A stretch of DNA of 64,000 nt from Lactococcus sp. S-13 (GCF_004210295.1 NZ_SDAK01000001.1:620001-684000), one strand, 5' to 3'. Shown: positions 1 through 9,884, counted from the first letter of the stretch. The notes: generated by a model not told the origin, from the letters alone. Program-made: numbers and translations.

Positions 1-22
1 TGTTCCCCTTTTCTTGTTATTT

Positions 23-1432
23 TTAAGCTTGAGTAGCTTCTGCTTCGTTTGCTGCTTCTTCTTGCATCAGCACTTTGTCATATTTACGAGCAAATGGCAA
101 GTAAATCAAGACAGATTCAAGGAGTGCAACGGCTTGCAGGAGCGCATATTGCCAACCACCGATTAAGAAACCAGAGATAATTGGAGGTGTTGTCCAAGGT
201 GCAGCAACCCCGTTCATCGGTGGGACGATGTGGAAATAAATCGCACCGTATACTGTCGTTGCCACCACCACAGGCACTAAGAAGAAAGGCAGGGCCAAGA
301 TTGGATTCAAGACCAGAGGCAAACCAAAGAGGAAAGGCTCATTGATATTGAACAAACCAGGAACCAACTCAACCTTACCAATGGCTTTCATTTGTTGAGA
401 TTTAGCAAAGAAAAGGGTGAAAATAATCAGACCAAAAGTAATCCCAGAACCTGTCAAATTAATGAAATTATTATAAAATTCGTTAGTGACGATGTGCGCA
501 CCATTAGCCAATGACAAATCGCCCGCTTTCCAAAGAGCAGCATTGTCCGCCGTATTTGGAATGAGGAAAGCTCCTGTAATGGCACCCATGATAATCCCAC
601 CATGTACCCCAAAGAACCAGAAGAATGGCACTAGGAGCGCAATCACGATAATTCCGATATAGGAGTCGCCCAAATGTTGCAGAGGTTGTTGCAACCAAGT
701 GTAAATTTGCTCAGGCAAGCTAGTATGTCCGATTTTATCAAACAGCGCATAAATGGCAGTCGCTGCGATGATAATCACGCCAGACGGAATCATTGAGGTA
801 AATTGATTGGCAACATTTGCTGGGACTTGTTCAGGCATGGTAATTTTCCAACCGGCATTAATCATAGCCGTGTAAGCCCAACCTGTTAATAAACCAATCA
901 AAATGGCTGAAATCATTCCTTGTCCACCTTGCCAAGTCAAGTTCAAAACCCCAGTAACAGGCGAATCAAGAATTGCTTGCATCGCTTTTGGCAACTGGTT
1001 GAAGGCTGTACTTGCTTGAGCAGCACTGACAGATCCATCAGCAGCTCCAGCAGTCAAAATAGAACTGATAGGATTTGCCACAGACAAAGTTTGAACGATG
1101 AAAAATGCTGACAAGGCAGTCAACCCAGCTGGTAAAGCTTTATCTTGCATTCCAGAATCTTGCAACCAGCAGTAAGCAATCCCAACAACCGCCCAAATGG
1201 CTAAAATCCCAAAGGACATGGCATAAGCTTGACTAAAAATCGGTGACCAACCCGTTTTACTCAAATAATCAGCGACTGGTGTAATCGGAATATTTGCCAA
1301 AATCAGGAAAATCGACCCCACAATAATGAATGGCATGGCGTAAAGCATCCCATTTTTCAAGGCAGTCATGGCTTTTGTGTTAACAAACTTCATGACAGGC
1401 GGCAGCACTTTATTATTTATGAAATTATTCAT
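23..1432 (-). CDS. celB: PTS sugar EIIC permease, cellobiose/lactose family (CelB-like)
   Basis: Membrane permease subunit of a phosphotransferase system that imports and phosphorylates a beta-glucoside, most likely cellobiose. The protein is about 469 residues, usual for the Lac/Cel EIIC family, and has many hydrophobic spans. A conserved block GLPLVLNPILALPF lies in the C-terminal half. I chose the ATG at 1432 because GGAGG lies at 1437-1441; an upstream in-frame start lacks a ribosome site. No EIIA or EIIB partner is visible here; these may lie left of the window or elsewhere. The RpiR-type regulator just upstream on the same strand is a plausible controller. The family is clear; the exact sugar is inferred. 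Confidence 0.85.
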   Translation of the reverse strand: MNNFINNKVLPPVMKFVNTKAMTALKNGMLYAMPFIIVGSIFLILANIPITPVADYLSKTGWSPIFSQAYAMSFGILAIWAVVGIAYCWLQDSGMQDKALPAGLTALSAFFIVQTLSVANPISSILTAGAADGSVSAAQASTAFNQLPKAMQAILDSPVTGVLNLTWQGGQGMISAILIGLLTGWAYTAMINAGWKITMPEQVPANVANQFTSMIPSGVIIIAATAIYALFDKIGHTSLPEQIYTWLQQPLQHLGDSYIGIIVIALLVPFFWFFGVHGGIIMGAITGAFLIPNTADNAALWKAGDLSLANGAHIVTNEFYNNFINLTGSGITFGLIIFTLFFAKSQQMKAIGKVELVPGLFNINEPFLFGLPLVLNPILALPFFLVPVVVATTVYGAIYFHIVPPMNGVAAPWTTPPIISGFLIGGWQYALLQAVALLESVLIYLPFARKYDKVLMQEEAANEAEATQA

Positions 1433-1497
1433 AAAAACCTCCAATAAATGAGTGAGAAATCTCATGATTTCTTCACATAAAAATAACTTACACTATA

Positions 1498-1525
1498 ATA
1501 ATACCGCTTGCAAAAAATTATGCAA
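1498..1525 (-). promoter_or_regulatory. celB promoter overlapping an inverted repeat and a cre-like site
   Basis: Reading the minus strand, TTGCAT at 1520-1525 and TATTAT at 1498-1503 are 16 bp apart. They overlap a perfect 10-bp inverted repeat (1503-1512 with 1521-1530). The segment 1499-1513, read as TTGCAAGCGGTATTA, matches the CcpA cre consensus WTGNAANCGNWNNCW at all but one position. Catabolite repression of celB is inferred. The same repeat could form a weak hairpin downstream of the regulator gene. Confidence 0.5.
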
Positions 1526-1573
1526 GCGGTTTTATGGTTTCTGTCACAGGTTTCATGAATGGTTACAAATCAC

Positions 1574-2326
1574 TCATTTTTCACTCGCTTGGTGAGCCAA
1601 AATTTCAATAAAAGCAACAACTGGTAACTGCGATGTTAGATTTTCGAGTGGATCATAAGCCGAATATTCGGTCTGAAAACCGTAATTCAGATTGACATTT
1701 GAGAGTTTTGCCAGTGTCGTTTCAGCGTGATTGGTGATTGAAATAATCTTTGCCGATGGCTCTTCGCGTAACTTGACAACACGCTCAATAATTTTATCGG
1801 TTTCACCAGAAGCCGACAGGACGATACTCAAAACATCAGGCGCGCCCTTGCCTTTGACTGCCTGATAAGGGTCAGAAATAGCATAAGATTCCAAACCAAT
1901 ATTAGTGAAGTAGCGCGCCCCATATTCGGCTAGAGCGCCCGAGGAACCCACTCCGATAAACAAAATATAGCGAGCTGCCTTAATCAAGCTTACAGCTTCT
2001 TCCAACTTGATTGCCGCTGTTTTTGATGTGATTTTACGCAAAAACATATCCAATTGGAGCAAGTTTTCATAATAATTGACAGGAATTTCGTCCACTTGTT
2101 TTTGATTTTTAAGGTAATATTTCAACTCTACCCAACCATCAAAACCCAGTTTTCTGGTCATACGCATGACTGTCGCCGTCGAAACATGGACAGCCTCACC
2201 GAGTTGTCGGATTGACATTTCTTCAACAGCTGTCAAGTTGGCCAAGATAAAATTAAAAGCTGAACTTTCTAATTCATTTAATTTTCGGACGCCCTCTGGT
2301 GAAAAACTAATCATTTTGCTGATCAT
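1574..2326 (-). CDS. RpiR-family transcriptional regulator with SIS domain
   Basis: A 250-residue regulator. The N-terminal part (about 1-75) is a helix-turn-helix of the RpiR type (SIRQLGEAVHVSTATVMRMTRKLG). The C-terminal part is a sugar-phosphate binding SIS domain with LFIGVGSSGALAEYG near residue 125. Such proteins sense phosphosugars and control sugar operons. It sits directly upstream of the PTS permease on the same strand, so control of that gene is the likely role. The start at 2326 has a purine-rich AAGGA a few bases upstream. The family call is firm; the effector is unknown. Confidence 0.85.
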   Translation of the reverse strand: MISKMISFSPEGVRKLNELESSAFNFILANLTAVEEMSIRQLGEAVHVSTATVMRMTRKLGFDGWVELKYYLKNQKQVDEIPVNYYENLLQLDMFLRKITSKTAAIKLEEAVSLIKAARYILFIGVGSSGALAEYGARYFTNIGLESYAISDPYQAVKGKGAPDVLSIVLSASGETDKIIERVVKLREEPSAKIISITNHAETTLAKLSNVNLNYGFQTEYSAYDPLENLTSQLPVVAFIEILAHQASEK

Positions 2327-2380
2327 TCCTTTCCTTAATTGCTGACGCCTTTATTTTCTCATCTGATGAAATACGTCAGT

Positions 2381-2420
2381 AAAAAAATAAGCTCACTGAC
2401 AATTCGTCAGCCAGCTTATT
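2381..2420 (-). terminator. Intrinsic terminator of leuS
   Basis: In the minus-strand transcript the arms AATAAGCT and AGCTTATT, extended by CTGAC and GTCAG, form a hairpin followed by a run of seven U. The inner part of the stem is built from the CTGACG/CGTCAG word that recurs in this window. Confidence 0.75.
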
Positions 2421-2443
2421 TCTTGAGGTGATTTGCCCCCAAA

Positions 2444-4933
2444 TTATTTGATTACAATATTAACCAATTTATTAGGAACAGCGATGACTTTGACAATATT
2501 TTTGCCTTCGAGCGCTTGTGCCACGGCTTCTTGACCGATTTTGCTCAATTCGTCACGAGACAAATCTTTAGCGATTTTGATTTTGGCTTTGAGTTTGCCG
2601 TTGATTTGAACAACGATTTCGACTTCTGCTTCAACCAATTTGCTTTCGTCATAAGTTGGCCAAGCCACGTAAGAAATTCCTGATTCATTGCCCAATTTGA
2701 CCCAGAGTTCTTCGGCGATGTGTGGTGCAAATGGTGCCAAAAGTTGTACAAAGCCTTGTGCGTACTTTTGTGGCAATGTTTTGGCTTTGTTCGCACTGTT
2801 TACAAAAATCATGAGCTGTGAAATCGCTGTGTTGAAGTACATATGATCCAAACGCTCCGTCACATTTTTGACAGTTTCATTGTAAACCTTGTCCAATTCG
2901 CCTGAATTATCAGCAGTGATCTCAGAGTTTTCAATCATGCGCACGACACGGTCAAGGAATTTGCGTGCCCCTTCGAGACCTTCTTCCGACCAAGGAATAC
3001 TTGCATCGAGTGGCCCCATGAACATTTCATAAACTCGTAGCGTGTCAGCACCGTAGCGCTCAACGACGTCGTCAGGGTTGACTACATTTTTCAGAGATTT
3101 AGACATTTTAGCCGGTGCTTGTTCCAATGCTTCGCCTGTTTCCATGTGGAAAAATCCGCCGTCGCGTTTTTCGACTTTATCAGTCGCAACCAGCGCTCCG
3201 CGCCCATCACGATAAGAAGTTCCCAAAATCATGCCTTGGTTAAAGAGTTTTTGGAAAGGCTCTTTAGTTGGAACAACCCCTAAATCATAAAGCACTTTGT
3301 GCCAGAAGCGGGCATAGAGTAAGTGAAGCACTGCGTGCTCTGCACCACCAACATAAATATCGACTGGCAACCATTCTTTAAGAAGTTCTGGATCAGCCAA
3401 TGCTTCGCTATTGTGTGGATCGATGTAACGCAAGTAATACCAAGAAGACCCTGCCCATTGTGGCATGGTGTTCGTTTCACGACGACCTTTAACGCCATCT
3501 TCACGCGTCACTTCCAACCAGTCGGTCAAATTAGCCAATGGAGACTCACCAGTACCAGAAGGTTTGATATCAGAAGTTACAGGCAAGACCAGTGGCAATT
3601 CATTTTCAGGGACAACCGTTGACGTACCATCTTCCCAATGTATGATTGGGATTGGTTCACCCCAATAACGTTGACGGCTAAAGAGCCAGTCACGCAGACG
3701 GTAAGTAACTTTTTTCTTCCCAATTTCTTTTTCTTCAAGGAAGGCAACGATTTTCTCAATGGCCGTCGCTTTATCCAAACCGTTCAAGAAGTCAGAGTTA
3801 ATGTGCAAGCCGTCCTCAGTGTAGGCCGCTTCTTCGACATTTCCACCTTCAAGGACAGGAATAATTTCCAGCCCAAAGACTTTGGCAAATTCCCAGTCGC
3901 GATCGTCATGAGCAGGCACTGCCATAATGGCTCCGTGTCCATATGTCGCAAGGACATAGTCTGAAATCCAGATTGGCATTTTTTTGCCATTGACTGGATT
4001 GATTGCGTAAGAACCTGTCCAAACGCCTGTTTTTTCTTTGGCAAGGTCAGTTCTTGCCAAGTCAGATTTGAGGCTAGCTTGATGTTTGTATTCAGCTACA
4101 GCAGCAGCTTGTTCTGGTGTAGTGATGCTGTCCACCAAAGCGTGCTCTGGTGCAAGTACGGCATAAGTCGCCCCAAACAATGTATCTGGTCGTGTCGTGA
4201 AGACTTCAAATGCTTCATCTGTACCATCTACGGTAAAGGTAACGTCCGCACCGACTGATTTACCAATCCAGTTGCGTTGCATTTCCTTGATAGATTCTGG
4301 CCAGTCGACTTCTTCGAGGTCTTCAAGCAAGCGTTCTGCATAGGCTGTGATTTTCAACATCCATTGGCGCATTGGCTTGCGGACAACCGGATAGCCTCCG
4401 CGTTCTGAGGTGCCATCTGGTAAGACTTCTTCATTGGCAATGGCTGTACCCAGCTCTTCCACCCAGTTTACAGCGACTTTGGCCTCATAAGCTAAACCTT
4501 TTTCATAAAGTTTAGTAAAAATCCATTGTGTCCATTTGTAGAAGTTCGGGTCGGTTGTATTAACTTCACGATCCCAGTCATAACTAAAACCTAAGCTGTT
4601 GATTTGGCGTTTGAAGTTGGCAATATTTTCTGCGGTAAATTCAGCAGGGTCATTTCCTGTGTCCATGGCATATTGCTCCGCAGGCAAGCCAAAAGCGTCC
4701 CAGCCCATTGGGTGCAAGACATTATAGCCTTTCGCACGTTTGTAACGACTAAGAATATCAGTGGCCGTGTAACCTTCAGGGTGACCAACGTGCAGCCCAG
4801 CCCCAGAAGGGTAGGGGAACATATCCAGTGCATAAAATTTAGGTTTGTTTTTATCAGTTCCTGTGCGGAAAGTTTGATTTTCTGCCCAGAATTTTTGCCA
4901 TTTGGCTTCTATTTCTTGGTGATTGTATTCCAT
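2444..4933 (-). CDS. leuS: Leucyl-tRNA synthetase
   Basis: Charges tRNA-Leu with leucine in the cytoplasm. At 829 residues it has the usual bacterial length. The class I HIGH-type motif is seen as HVGHPEGYT near residue 48 and the KMSKS loop as [10 protein letters not shown] near residue 615. An editing domain lies between them, with [18 protein letters not shown]. The ATG at 4933 is the only sensible start, but no Shine-Dalgarno sequence lies immediately before it. Instead, AAAGGA about 45 bases upstream is followed by a small hairpin. I see no T-box in the 55-bp upstream gap. Confidence 0.97.
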   Translation of the reverse strand: MEYNHQEIEAKWQKFWAENQTFRTGTDKNKPKFYALDMFPYPSGAGLHVGHPEGYTATDILSRYKRAKGYNVLHPMGWDAFGLPAEQYAMDTGNDPAEFTAENIANFKRQINSLGFSYDWDREVNTTDPNFYKWTQWIFTKLYEKGLAYEAKVAVNWVEELGTAIANEEVLPDGTSERGGYPVVRKPMRQWMLKITAYAERLLEDLEEVDWPESIKEMQRNWIGKSVGADVTFTVDGTDEAFEVFTTRPDTLFGATYAVLAPEHALVDSITTPEQAAAVAEYKHQASLKSDLARTDLAKEKTGVWTGSYAINPVNGKKMPIWISDYVLATYGHGAIMAVPAHDDRDWEFAKVFGLEIIPVLEGGNVEEAAYTEDGLHINSDFLNGLDKATAIEKIVAFLEEKEIGKKKVTYRLRDWLFSRQRYWGEPIPIIHWEDGTSTVVPENELPLVLPVTSDIKPSGTGESPLANLTDWLEVTREDGVKGRRETNTMPQWAGSSWYYLRYIDPHNSEALADPELLKEWLPVDIYVGGAEHAVLHLLYARFWHKVLYDLGVVPTKEPFQKLFNQGMILGTSYRDGRGALVATDKVEKRDGGFFHMETGEALEQAPAKMSKSLKNVVNPDDVVERYGADTLRVYEMFMGPLDASIPWSEEGLEGARKFLDRVVRMIENSEITADNSGELDKVYNETVKNVTERLDHMYFNTAISQLMIFVNSANKAKTLPQKYAQGFVQLLAPFAPHIAEELWVKLGNESGISYVAWPTYDESKLVEAEVEIVVQINGKLKAKIKIAKDLSRDELSKIGQEAVAQALEGKNIVKVIAVPNKLVNIVIK

Positions 4934-4988
4934 AATTGAGATGAGCCGTCTGCTTTAAAAGCACTCTGCTCGTTCCTTTCGTGTGACT

Positions 4989-5660
4989 TTATAATAGATT
5001 ATATGCAAGCACTAAATCGCTCCCGATTAGTTGCAGGCCATATTTCTGCTCATATTTTTTAATTTTATTGATTAAGGTATTTCGATGAACATAGAGATTT
5101 TTCGCTGCTTGAGACTGATTGCCATTTGTCGCATAGAGGGCTTTGACTAATTTTTGATCGTCTGGATTTTCCAATAATTTTTTACGAATCTCTTGCAAAA
5201 TTGTATGTTTTGTAAGCTGCAAACTTTCTGAAAGAATGTACTCACTGAACGTCTGCTGTCGTTCAAAAATTTTGACTTCTTCTGCATAGTTTTGGGCCAA
5301 TTGATTTTTGTCCACAAAACGTCCTATGTAAGCAACGACTGGCTCGCCCATGTCTTGAGCAAGGGTCTGAAAAATGTCAAACAACTCTGATTTGGTTGGA
5401 CTTTCTGCTGAAAAGCTTTCAATGACGGTTTGCTGATCGAGATTGCTCCGCACAAAATCTGGCAGCAGTAATTTCAAGGTATTTTCTAATTCCGCAAAAT
5501 TATTTCCTGAAAACTGCAAAATGCGATAGCGTCCATTGGGCAACTGCTCCGTGTTAAGCGCTCGGTCAGTAAAAAGTAAATCCGTCAGCATTTTCTCCCG
5601 CTGCGTCAGCGATTCGAAAGGGACATTTTCATAAATTTTTCTAATTTTCTCTAGTTCCAT
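4989..5660 (-). CDS. PucR-type helix-turn-helix protein
   Basis: A 223-residue protein whose last 60 residues match the PucR/CdaR C-terminal helix-turn-helix (QSQAAKNLYVHRNTLINKIKKYEQ). The N-terminal 150 residues do not resemble the usual CdaR sensor domain, and I cannot name a ligand. It lies between prs and leuS on the same strand, 55 bp ahead of leuS, so co-transcription with leuS is possible. The start codon has no clear Shine-Dalgarno sequence. It falls just after the U-run of the prs terminator, so its own promoter must lie in or before that hairpin, or it depends on read-through. Confidence 0.7.
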   Translation of the reverse strand: MELEKIRKIYENVPFESLTQREKMLTDLLFTDRALNTEQLPNGRYRILQFSGNNFAELENTLKLLLPDFVRSNLDQQTVIESFSAESPTKSELFDIFQTLAQDMGEPVVAYIGRFVDKNQLAQNYAEEVKIFERQQTFSEYILSESLQLTKHTILQEIRKKLLENPDDQKLVKALYATNGNQSQAAKNLYVHRNTLINKIKKYEQKYGLQLIGSDLVLAYNLL

Positions 5661-5665
5661 TTTTC

Positions 5666-5688
5666 AAAAAAGCGACCCTGGGTCGCTT
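5666..5688 (-). terminator. Intrinsic terminator after prs
   Basis: The minus-strand RNA has arms AAGCGACC and GGTCGCTT with a tight loop, followed by TTTTTT. It ends only a few bases before the start codon of the next gene. Confidence 0.8.
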
Positions 5689-5760
5689 GAAATCTGAAGC
5701 ACTATTTTACACGACAATGACAACTCCAAACCGTTCATGGGGTAAAACAGCGGTCAGTTT

Positions 5761-6735
5761 TTAAATTTGTTCTGAAGGAAGGTGCAATTCATAAAGTGGT
5801 GATAAAGGACGATTTTCATGAATGCGGACAATGGCGTCAGCAAGCAAGTGGGCAATTGAAAGTTTTACAATTTTTTCGCTGTAACGTTCTTCTGGCATTT
5901 CAATCGTATCCAAAACAACCAATTTTGTAATTGCAGAATTATTGATTCGCTCAATAGCTGGCCCTGAAAGAACGGCGTGGGTACATGAAGCATAAACTTC
6001 TGTGGCCCCTAATTCTTTGAGGGCGTTGGCTGCAAGCGTGATTGTTCCTGCGGTATCAATCATGTCATCAATCAAGATACATTTTTTACCTTGAACATCT
6101 CCGATGATATTCATAATTTCGGCAACGTTGGCACGAGGGCGACGTTTGTCAATGATGGCAAGTGGTGCTTTCAAGAAGTTCGCCAATTTACGTGCGCGTC
6201 CAACACCACCGTGGTCAGGAGAGACAACAACAATATCATCACCAGCTGAAACCAACTGACGACGGAAATATTCAGCAATCAATGGTGAACCAAGCAAATG
6301 GTCAACAGGAATGTTGAAGAAACCTTGAATCTGTGGCGCGTGGAGGTCAAATGTAATCAAACGATCGGCACCAGCGATTTGAAGCATATTGGCTACGAGT
6401 TTTGACGTGATTGGCTCACGTGCGCGAGCTTTACGGTCTTGTCTGGCATAACCGTAATAGGGCAAGACAATGTTAATTGATGCAGCAGAGGCACGGCGCA
6501 AAGCATCCATCATGATCAAAAGCTCCATCAAGTTATCATTAACGGGGTCACTTGTTGATTGGAGGATGAACACATGGTCACCACGAACTGATTCATCAAT
6601 GTGAACAACAGTTTCGCCGTCTGAGTGAGCGCCAACACTTACTTTACCAAGCTCAATTCCAATTTCTTTAGCTACCTTTTGGGCTAAATCGTGGTTAGAA
6701 GAGAGCGAAAACAACTTCAAATTTGAATACGACAT
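5761..6735 (-). CDS. prs: Ribose-phosphate pyrophosphokinase
   Basis: Makes PRPP from ribose 5-phosphate and ATP for purine, pyrimidine, histidine and tryptophan synthesis. The 324-residue length fits class I enzymes. Visible motifs are [20 protein letters not shown] near residue 100 (ATP-binding flexible loop) and the PRPP-binding loop [14 protein letters not shown] near residue 220. The start at 6735 is preceded by AAGAAAGG. It has its own promoter and terminator, so it is probably monocistronic. Lactococci often have more than one prs gene; I cannot tell which copy this is. Confidence 0.95.
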   Translation of the reverse strand: MSYSNLKLFSLSSNHDLAQKVAKEIGIELGKVSVGAHSDGETVVHIDESVRGDHVFILQSTSDPVNDNLMELLIMMDALRRASAASINIVLPYYGYARQDRKARAREPITSKLVANMLQIAGADRLITFDLHAPQIQGFFNIPVDHLLGSPLIAEYFRRQLVSAGDDIVVVSPDHGGVGRARKLANFLKAPLAIIDKRRPRANVAEIMNIIGDVQGKKCILIDDMIDTAGTITLAANALKELGATEVYASCTHAVLSGPAIERINNSAITKLVVLDTIEMPEERYSEKIVKLSIAHLLADAIVRIHENRPLSPLYELHLPSEQI

Positions 6736-6790
6736 GAAGAGCCTTTCTTTAATTCCTACAGGACATAGGGGTTCAATTTTATGTACCCCT

Positions 6791-6819
6791 ATTTTACCTT
6801 AAATTCCTGATTTTTTCAA
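6791..6819 (-). promoter_or_regulatory. prs promoter
   Basis: On the minus strand, TTGAAA (6814-6819) and TAAAAT (6791-6796) are exactly 17 bp apart, about 55 bp ahead of the prs start. Confidence 0.75.
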
Positions 6820-6857
6820 ACCCTCGTTGGCTTTATTTTTTTGGAAACGTTGACATC

Positions 6858-6888
6858 TGAAAAATCCTAGCCAAAATGACTAGGATTT
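6858..6888 (-). terminator. Intrinsic terminator of ftsY
   Basis: The minus-strand arms AAATCCTAG and CTAGGATTT flank an 9-base loop and are followed by further U residues. It lies just past the ftsY stop. Confidence 0.8.
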
Positions 6889-6900
6889 GTATTACACTTG

Positions 6901-8310
6901 TTATAGCAATTCTTTAAAGAGGCCACGAACGAAAAATTCTTCGTCAAAATCTTGTAAATCATTGATTTTTTCACCCAAGCCAATGAGTTTGACTGGAATT
7001 TTAAGGCTTTGGACAATTGAGAGGACGATTCCTCCTTTGGCTGAGCCGTCAAGTTTGGTCAGGGCAATGCCGGTGATTGGAGTCACGGCTGAAAATTCTT
7101 TGGCCTGCTGAATGGCGTTTTGGCCAGTTGTTGCGTCCAGCGCCAAAATCGTTTCGTGGGGAGCATCAGGAACTTCGCGCTTGATAACTTTACCGATTTT
7201 TTCGAGCTCTTTCATCAGATTGTCTTTATTTTGCAGACGACCGGCCGTATCTACCAATAAAATGTCATAATGTTCCGCTTTGGCTTTGGCGACTGCATCA
7301 AAAACAACTGCAGCTGGGTCTGAACCCGCAGGCTTGGTCACGACTTCAACATTTGAGCGATTGCCCCATTCAACCAGCTGGTCAATGGCGCCCGCACGGA
7401 AAGTGTCGGCAGCAGCCAGCAGGACTTTTTTTCCTTCATTTTTGTAGCGTGCGGCGAGCTTACCGATCGTTGTAGTTTTTCCGACCCCATTGACCCCGAC
7501 AAAAAGCAGGATGCTGAGGTCATTTTCTTGAATTTCCAAAGTTGAAGGCAGTTTATCGCCGTCAAATTTGTCCACAATTTTTTCGATAATGAGCTGACGT
7601 AAATCATCGGTTGATTTGGCATTAACCAATTTGGCTTCTTTGCGGAGCTCTTCGGTGATTTCCATCGCCAAATCTACGCCGACGTCAGACATAATCAAGG
7701 TTTCTTCAAGCTCTTCAAAAAATTCTTCATCGACCGTGCGGAAGTTGGCAAACAGCTCATTGAAGCCGTCAGCAAATGTTTTACGGGTCAGTGTCAATGA
7801 TTGCTCATACTTTTTCTCAGTTTCTTCGCGAGATTGCGTGAAAATATTCGCCAAGGCATCAATGTCAATGACGATTTCTTCTTCGTCAGCTTCAGTAGGT
7901 GCTGCCGTGGAAGTGGCGAGAGTTACGTCAGCATTTTTTCTAGCTTCCTCAATGACGTCAGCATTTTCTCTGACTTTTTCACTTTCGTCAGTGTTTTGGA
8001 CACGATTGGGATTGAGTTCCGAAAGCTCCGTAGGTGAAGTTTCCATGAGCGGTGGAGTCGCTTCCTCTTCGGGGCTGACAGGAGCAATTGCGTCAGCATT
8101 TTCTCTCTCTTCATGCGTTTCGTCAGCATTTTGGACATGATTGGGATTGAGCTCCGAAATCTCCGTAGGTTCCGTTACTGTGAGCGCTTGGCTGTCTTGA
8201 GTTTCTGGGCTGACAGGGGAATTTACGTCAGCATTTTCTCTGAATTTGCTAGGCTCGTCAGTGTTTTCGGCTTGTTTTTTCTTTCCAAATAAACGGTCAA
8301 AAAGTCCCAT
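6901..8310 (-). CDS. ftsY: Signal recognition particle receptor FtsY
   Basis: Membrane-associated GTPase that docks the SRP-ribosome complex at the translocon. The C-terminal NG domain (about 165-469) shows the P-loop [33 protein letters not shown] and [10 protein letters not shown]. The first 155 residues form an acidic, low-complexity A domain, which varies widely among bacteria. Here that domain holds a 45-residue repeat with ELNPNxVQNxDE and RENAD(V/A) segments. Its DNA carries the recurring 16-bp word of this window. AAGGAG precedes the ATG at 8310. Function is certain; the A-domain expansion is the odd part. Confidence 0.96.
   Translation of the reverse strand: MGLFDRLFGKKKQAENTDEPSKFRENADVNSPVSPETQDSQALTVTEPTEISELNPNHVQNADETHEERENADAIAPVSPEEEATPPLMETSPTELSELNPNRVQNTDESEKVRENADVIEEARKNADVTLATSTAAPTEADEEEIVIDIDALANIFTQSREETEKKYEQSLTLTRKTFADGFNELFANFRTVDEEFFEELEETLIMSDVGVDLAMEITEELRKEAKLVNAKSTDDLRQLIIEKIVDKFDGDKLPSTLEIQENDLSILLFVGVNGVGKTTTIGKLAARYKNEGKKVLLAAADTFRAGAIDQLVEWGNRSNVEVVTKPAGSDPAAVVFDAVAKAKAEHYDILLVDTAGRLQNKDNLMKELEKIGKVIKREVPDAPHETILALDATTGQNAIQQAKEFSAVTPITGIALTKLDGSAKGGIVLSIVQSLKIPVKLIGLGEKINDLQDFDEEFFVRGLFKELL
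7926..8271 (-). repeat. 135-bp tandem repeat with embedded 16-bp words in ftsY
   Basis: Exact copies of CGTCAGCATTTTCTCT (plus strand) lie at 7956-7971, 8091-8106 and 8226-8241, exactly 135 bp apart. Weaker copies lie at 7926, 7986, 8121 and 8256, mostly 30 bp from an exact copy. The 135-bp unit encodes 45 residues of the FtsY A domain. All steps are multiples of three, so the frame is kept. Confidence 0.85.
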
Positions 8311-8339
8311 TTTTTTCTCCTTGAATCTATTTTTGATAA

Positions 8340-8891
8340 TTAGTTTAATTTTTTTCTTAAAAAGGCTAGACCTAACAGCAGTAAGCCCACGGCGGTGAAA
8401 TCAACTATTTTTGAGAAAATGACGAATGCCGTGGTCGGCAATAAGAAGGCCAGCAAAATCACCGTCAATGCGTGTAAAGCAAAAATTGTTCCCATAAATA
8501 CAGTCAAAATCAGCATTTTTGAATGACTTTCTTTGCCTTCACTTGCCAGCTCCAAAAGGGGTTTATTCACCACGACTGAACTTAGAAAAATCAGTCCAAT
8601 CGCCCCAGTCAGCAAAGGATGCCAAAGTTTGAAAGCCAAGTTGTTACCATGTGTCAGATAGACGGTCAAAAGTGAGATAAGAAAACCAATAATTGCCACC
8701 AAAGAAACCGGATTGAGCGTTTTTTTCGTTACCAAATCCCAAATCATGTGCAACACAGGAAAAGCCGTAGCAATGCCCAAGGCGAGCGTGTCCGAGCTGC
8801 CTCCAACTTTCAAAAGTAGGTAGGCAAAAACGGGCAAAATAATCGCAAAAATTAGACTGGGCAAATATTTTTTCAAATGTAATTTCTCCAT
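8340..8891 (-). CDS. Multi-spanning membrane protein, possibly VC0807-like
   Basis: A 183-residue protein with about five or six hydrophobic segments and short charged loops. The pattern (ILPVFAYLLLKVG near the start, PVSLVAIIGFLISLL, KLWHPLLTGAIGLIFLSS) resembles the VC0807 family of unknown function. It lies between ftsY and a HAD phosphatase on one strand with short gaps, so an operon is likely. AAGGGA precedes the ATG. I do not know a function and claim only that it is an integral membrane protein. Confidence 0.6.
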   Translation of the reverse strand: MEKLHLKKYLPSLIFAIILPVFAYLLLKVGGSSDTLALGIATAFPVLHMIWDLVTKKTLNPVSLVAIIGFLISLLTVYLTHGNNLAFKLWHPLLTGAIGLIFLSSVVVNKPLLELASEGKESHSKMLILTVFMGTIFALHALTVILLAFLLPTTAFVIFSKIVDFTAVGLLLLGLAFLRKKLN

Positions 8892-8915
8892 AAAAATCCC
8901 TTCAGTTAGTATTTT

Positions 8916-9725
8916 TTAGAGAACATATCGCGCAATCACATCCGCCACCGCGTTTTGGTCGTTGGTCAAATTAGAAATGATCCGCGCTTCTTCTTTAACT
9001 TGCGCCACCGCATTGCCCATCGCAACACCGTAACCCGCCCAAGAAATCATGGATAAATCATTCGCTTCATCACCCATCGCCATGACATTTTCTGGTTGTA
9101 AATCAAGTTGTTGAATCAATTGTGTCAAACCGTAAGCCTTATTGATACCTTTGGGCATAAATTCCAGCAGTTTGGCTTGCGTTTTAAAGATTTCAAACCG
9201 CTCAAAATAAGCCGGTGCAATCTCGCTCAAACGGCTGTCCAGCAAGCTTTTTTCCGTACAAGAGACAATCTTATTGTACACCACTTCTCTTGGAACTTCT
9301 GCAAAATCCATTCTGATAAAAGTCAATAATTTATTGAGCTGATCGTATTCTGAAACTGTTTGGCTTTGGGTCATAAAAACTTTTTCCTCGCTCAAAATAT
9401 CGCAAGGAATGCCAAGCTCCGTCGTCAAACGTTTAATCTCTTCAATTTCAGCATAAGAAAAACTTTTTTTCGATAAAATTTGACCCGTATTTCTTTGCAC
9501 CAAACCCCCATTGAAAGTCACGCTAAAGTCTTCAAAATCAAGCATTTCCAACTTTTTGAGATAAGGTTGAATAGCAATCAAAGGTCGTCCTGTTGTCAAA
9601 ACAACGTGAACGTTTTTTTGGCGCGCCGCTTCAATCGCTGCCAAATTTTCCGACGAAATTTCTTTAGATGAGTTGAGCAAAGTTCCGTCCAAATCAAGTG
9701 CAATGAGTTTAATTTCAGTAGTCAT
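8916..9725 (-). CDS. HAD-superfamily phosphatase, Cof type
   Basis: A 269-residue member of the Cof-type HAD hydrolases, which dephosphorylate small sugar or cofactor phosphates. Motif I is LDLDGTLLN near residue 10 and motif IV is GDEANDLSMI near residue 218; a Cof-type cap lies between them. It probably heads an operon with the membrane protein and ftsY. The start codon lies only six bases after a TATAAT -10 element and has no Shine-Dalgarno sequence, so the message may be leaderless. The substrate cannot be told from sequence. Confidence 0.85.
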   Translation of the reverse strand: MTTEIKLIALDLDGTLLNSSKEISSENLAAIEAARQKNVHVVLTTGRPLIAIQPYLKKLEMLDFEDFSVTFNGGLVQRNTGQILSKKSFSYAEIEEIKRLTTELGIPCDILSEEKVFMTQSQTVSEYDQLNKLLTFIRMDFAEVPREVVYNKIVSCTEKSLLDSRLSEIAPAYFERFEIFKTQAKLLEFMPKGINKAYGLTQLIQQLDLQPENVMAMGDEANDLSMISWAGYGVAMGNAVAQVKEEARIISNLTNDQNAVADVIARYVL

Positions 9726-9731
9726 ACAGCT

Positions 9732-9760
9732 ATTATATCACACTCTGGCTGCCTTATTAT
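9732..9760 (-). promoter_or_regulatory. Extended -10 promoter that may give a leaderless mRNA
   Basis: The minus strand reads TGATATAAT with the -10 at 9732-9737, then six bases, then the ATG at 9725. The expected start of transcription is the A of the ATG. There is no good -35 box, as is common for extended -10 promoters. Confidence 0.55.
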
Positions 9761-9826
9761 TTTTTCATCATCTTCTTCATTTTCAAGTGAAATTTTGGTC
9801 GCTTTCACGCTGTTTTCAGAAAATCA

Positions 9827-9855
9827 TTGACAATTTTATTTTTTTTCGCTACACT
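9827..9855 (+). promoter_or_regulatory. Promoter of the amino-acid permease leader
   Basis: TTGACA (9827-9832), a 17-bp spacer and TACACT (9850-9855). The predicted RNA start is near 9862, giving a leader of about 250 bases before the permease. Confidence 0.75.
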
Positions 9856-9884
9856 GGTAGTAATTAAAATACAGAGGTCTGAAA

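Noticed and set aside
6887-8140. Open frames on the plus strand opposite ftsY, including a Ser-rich one of 174 codons
   Set aside because: They are antisense shadows of the GTPase and of the repeat; no ribosome sites or promoter fit.
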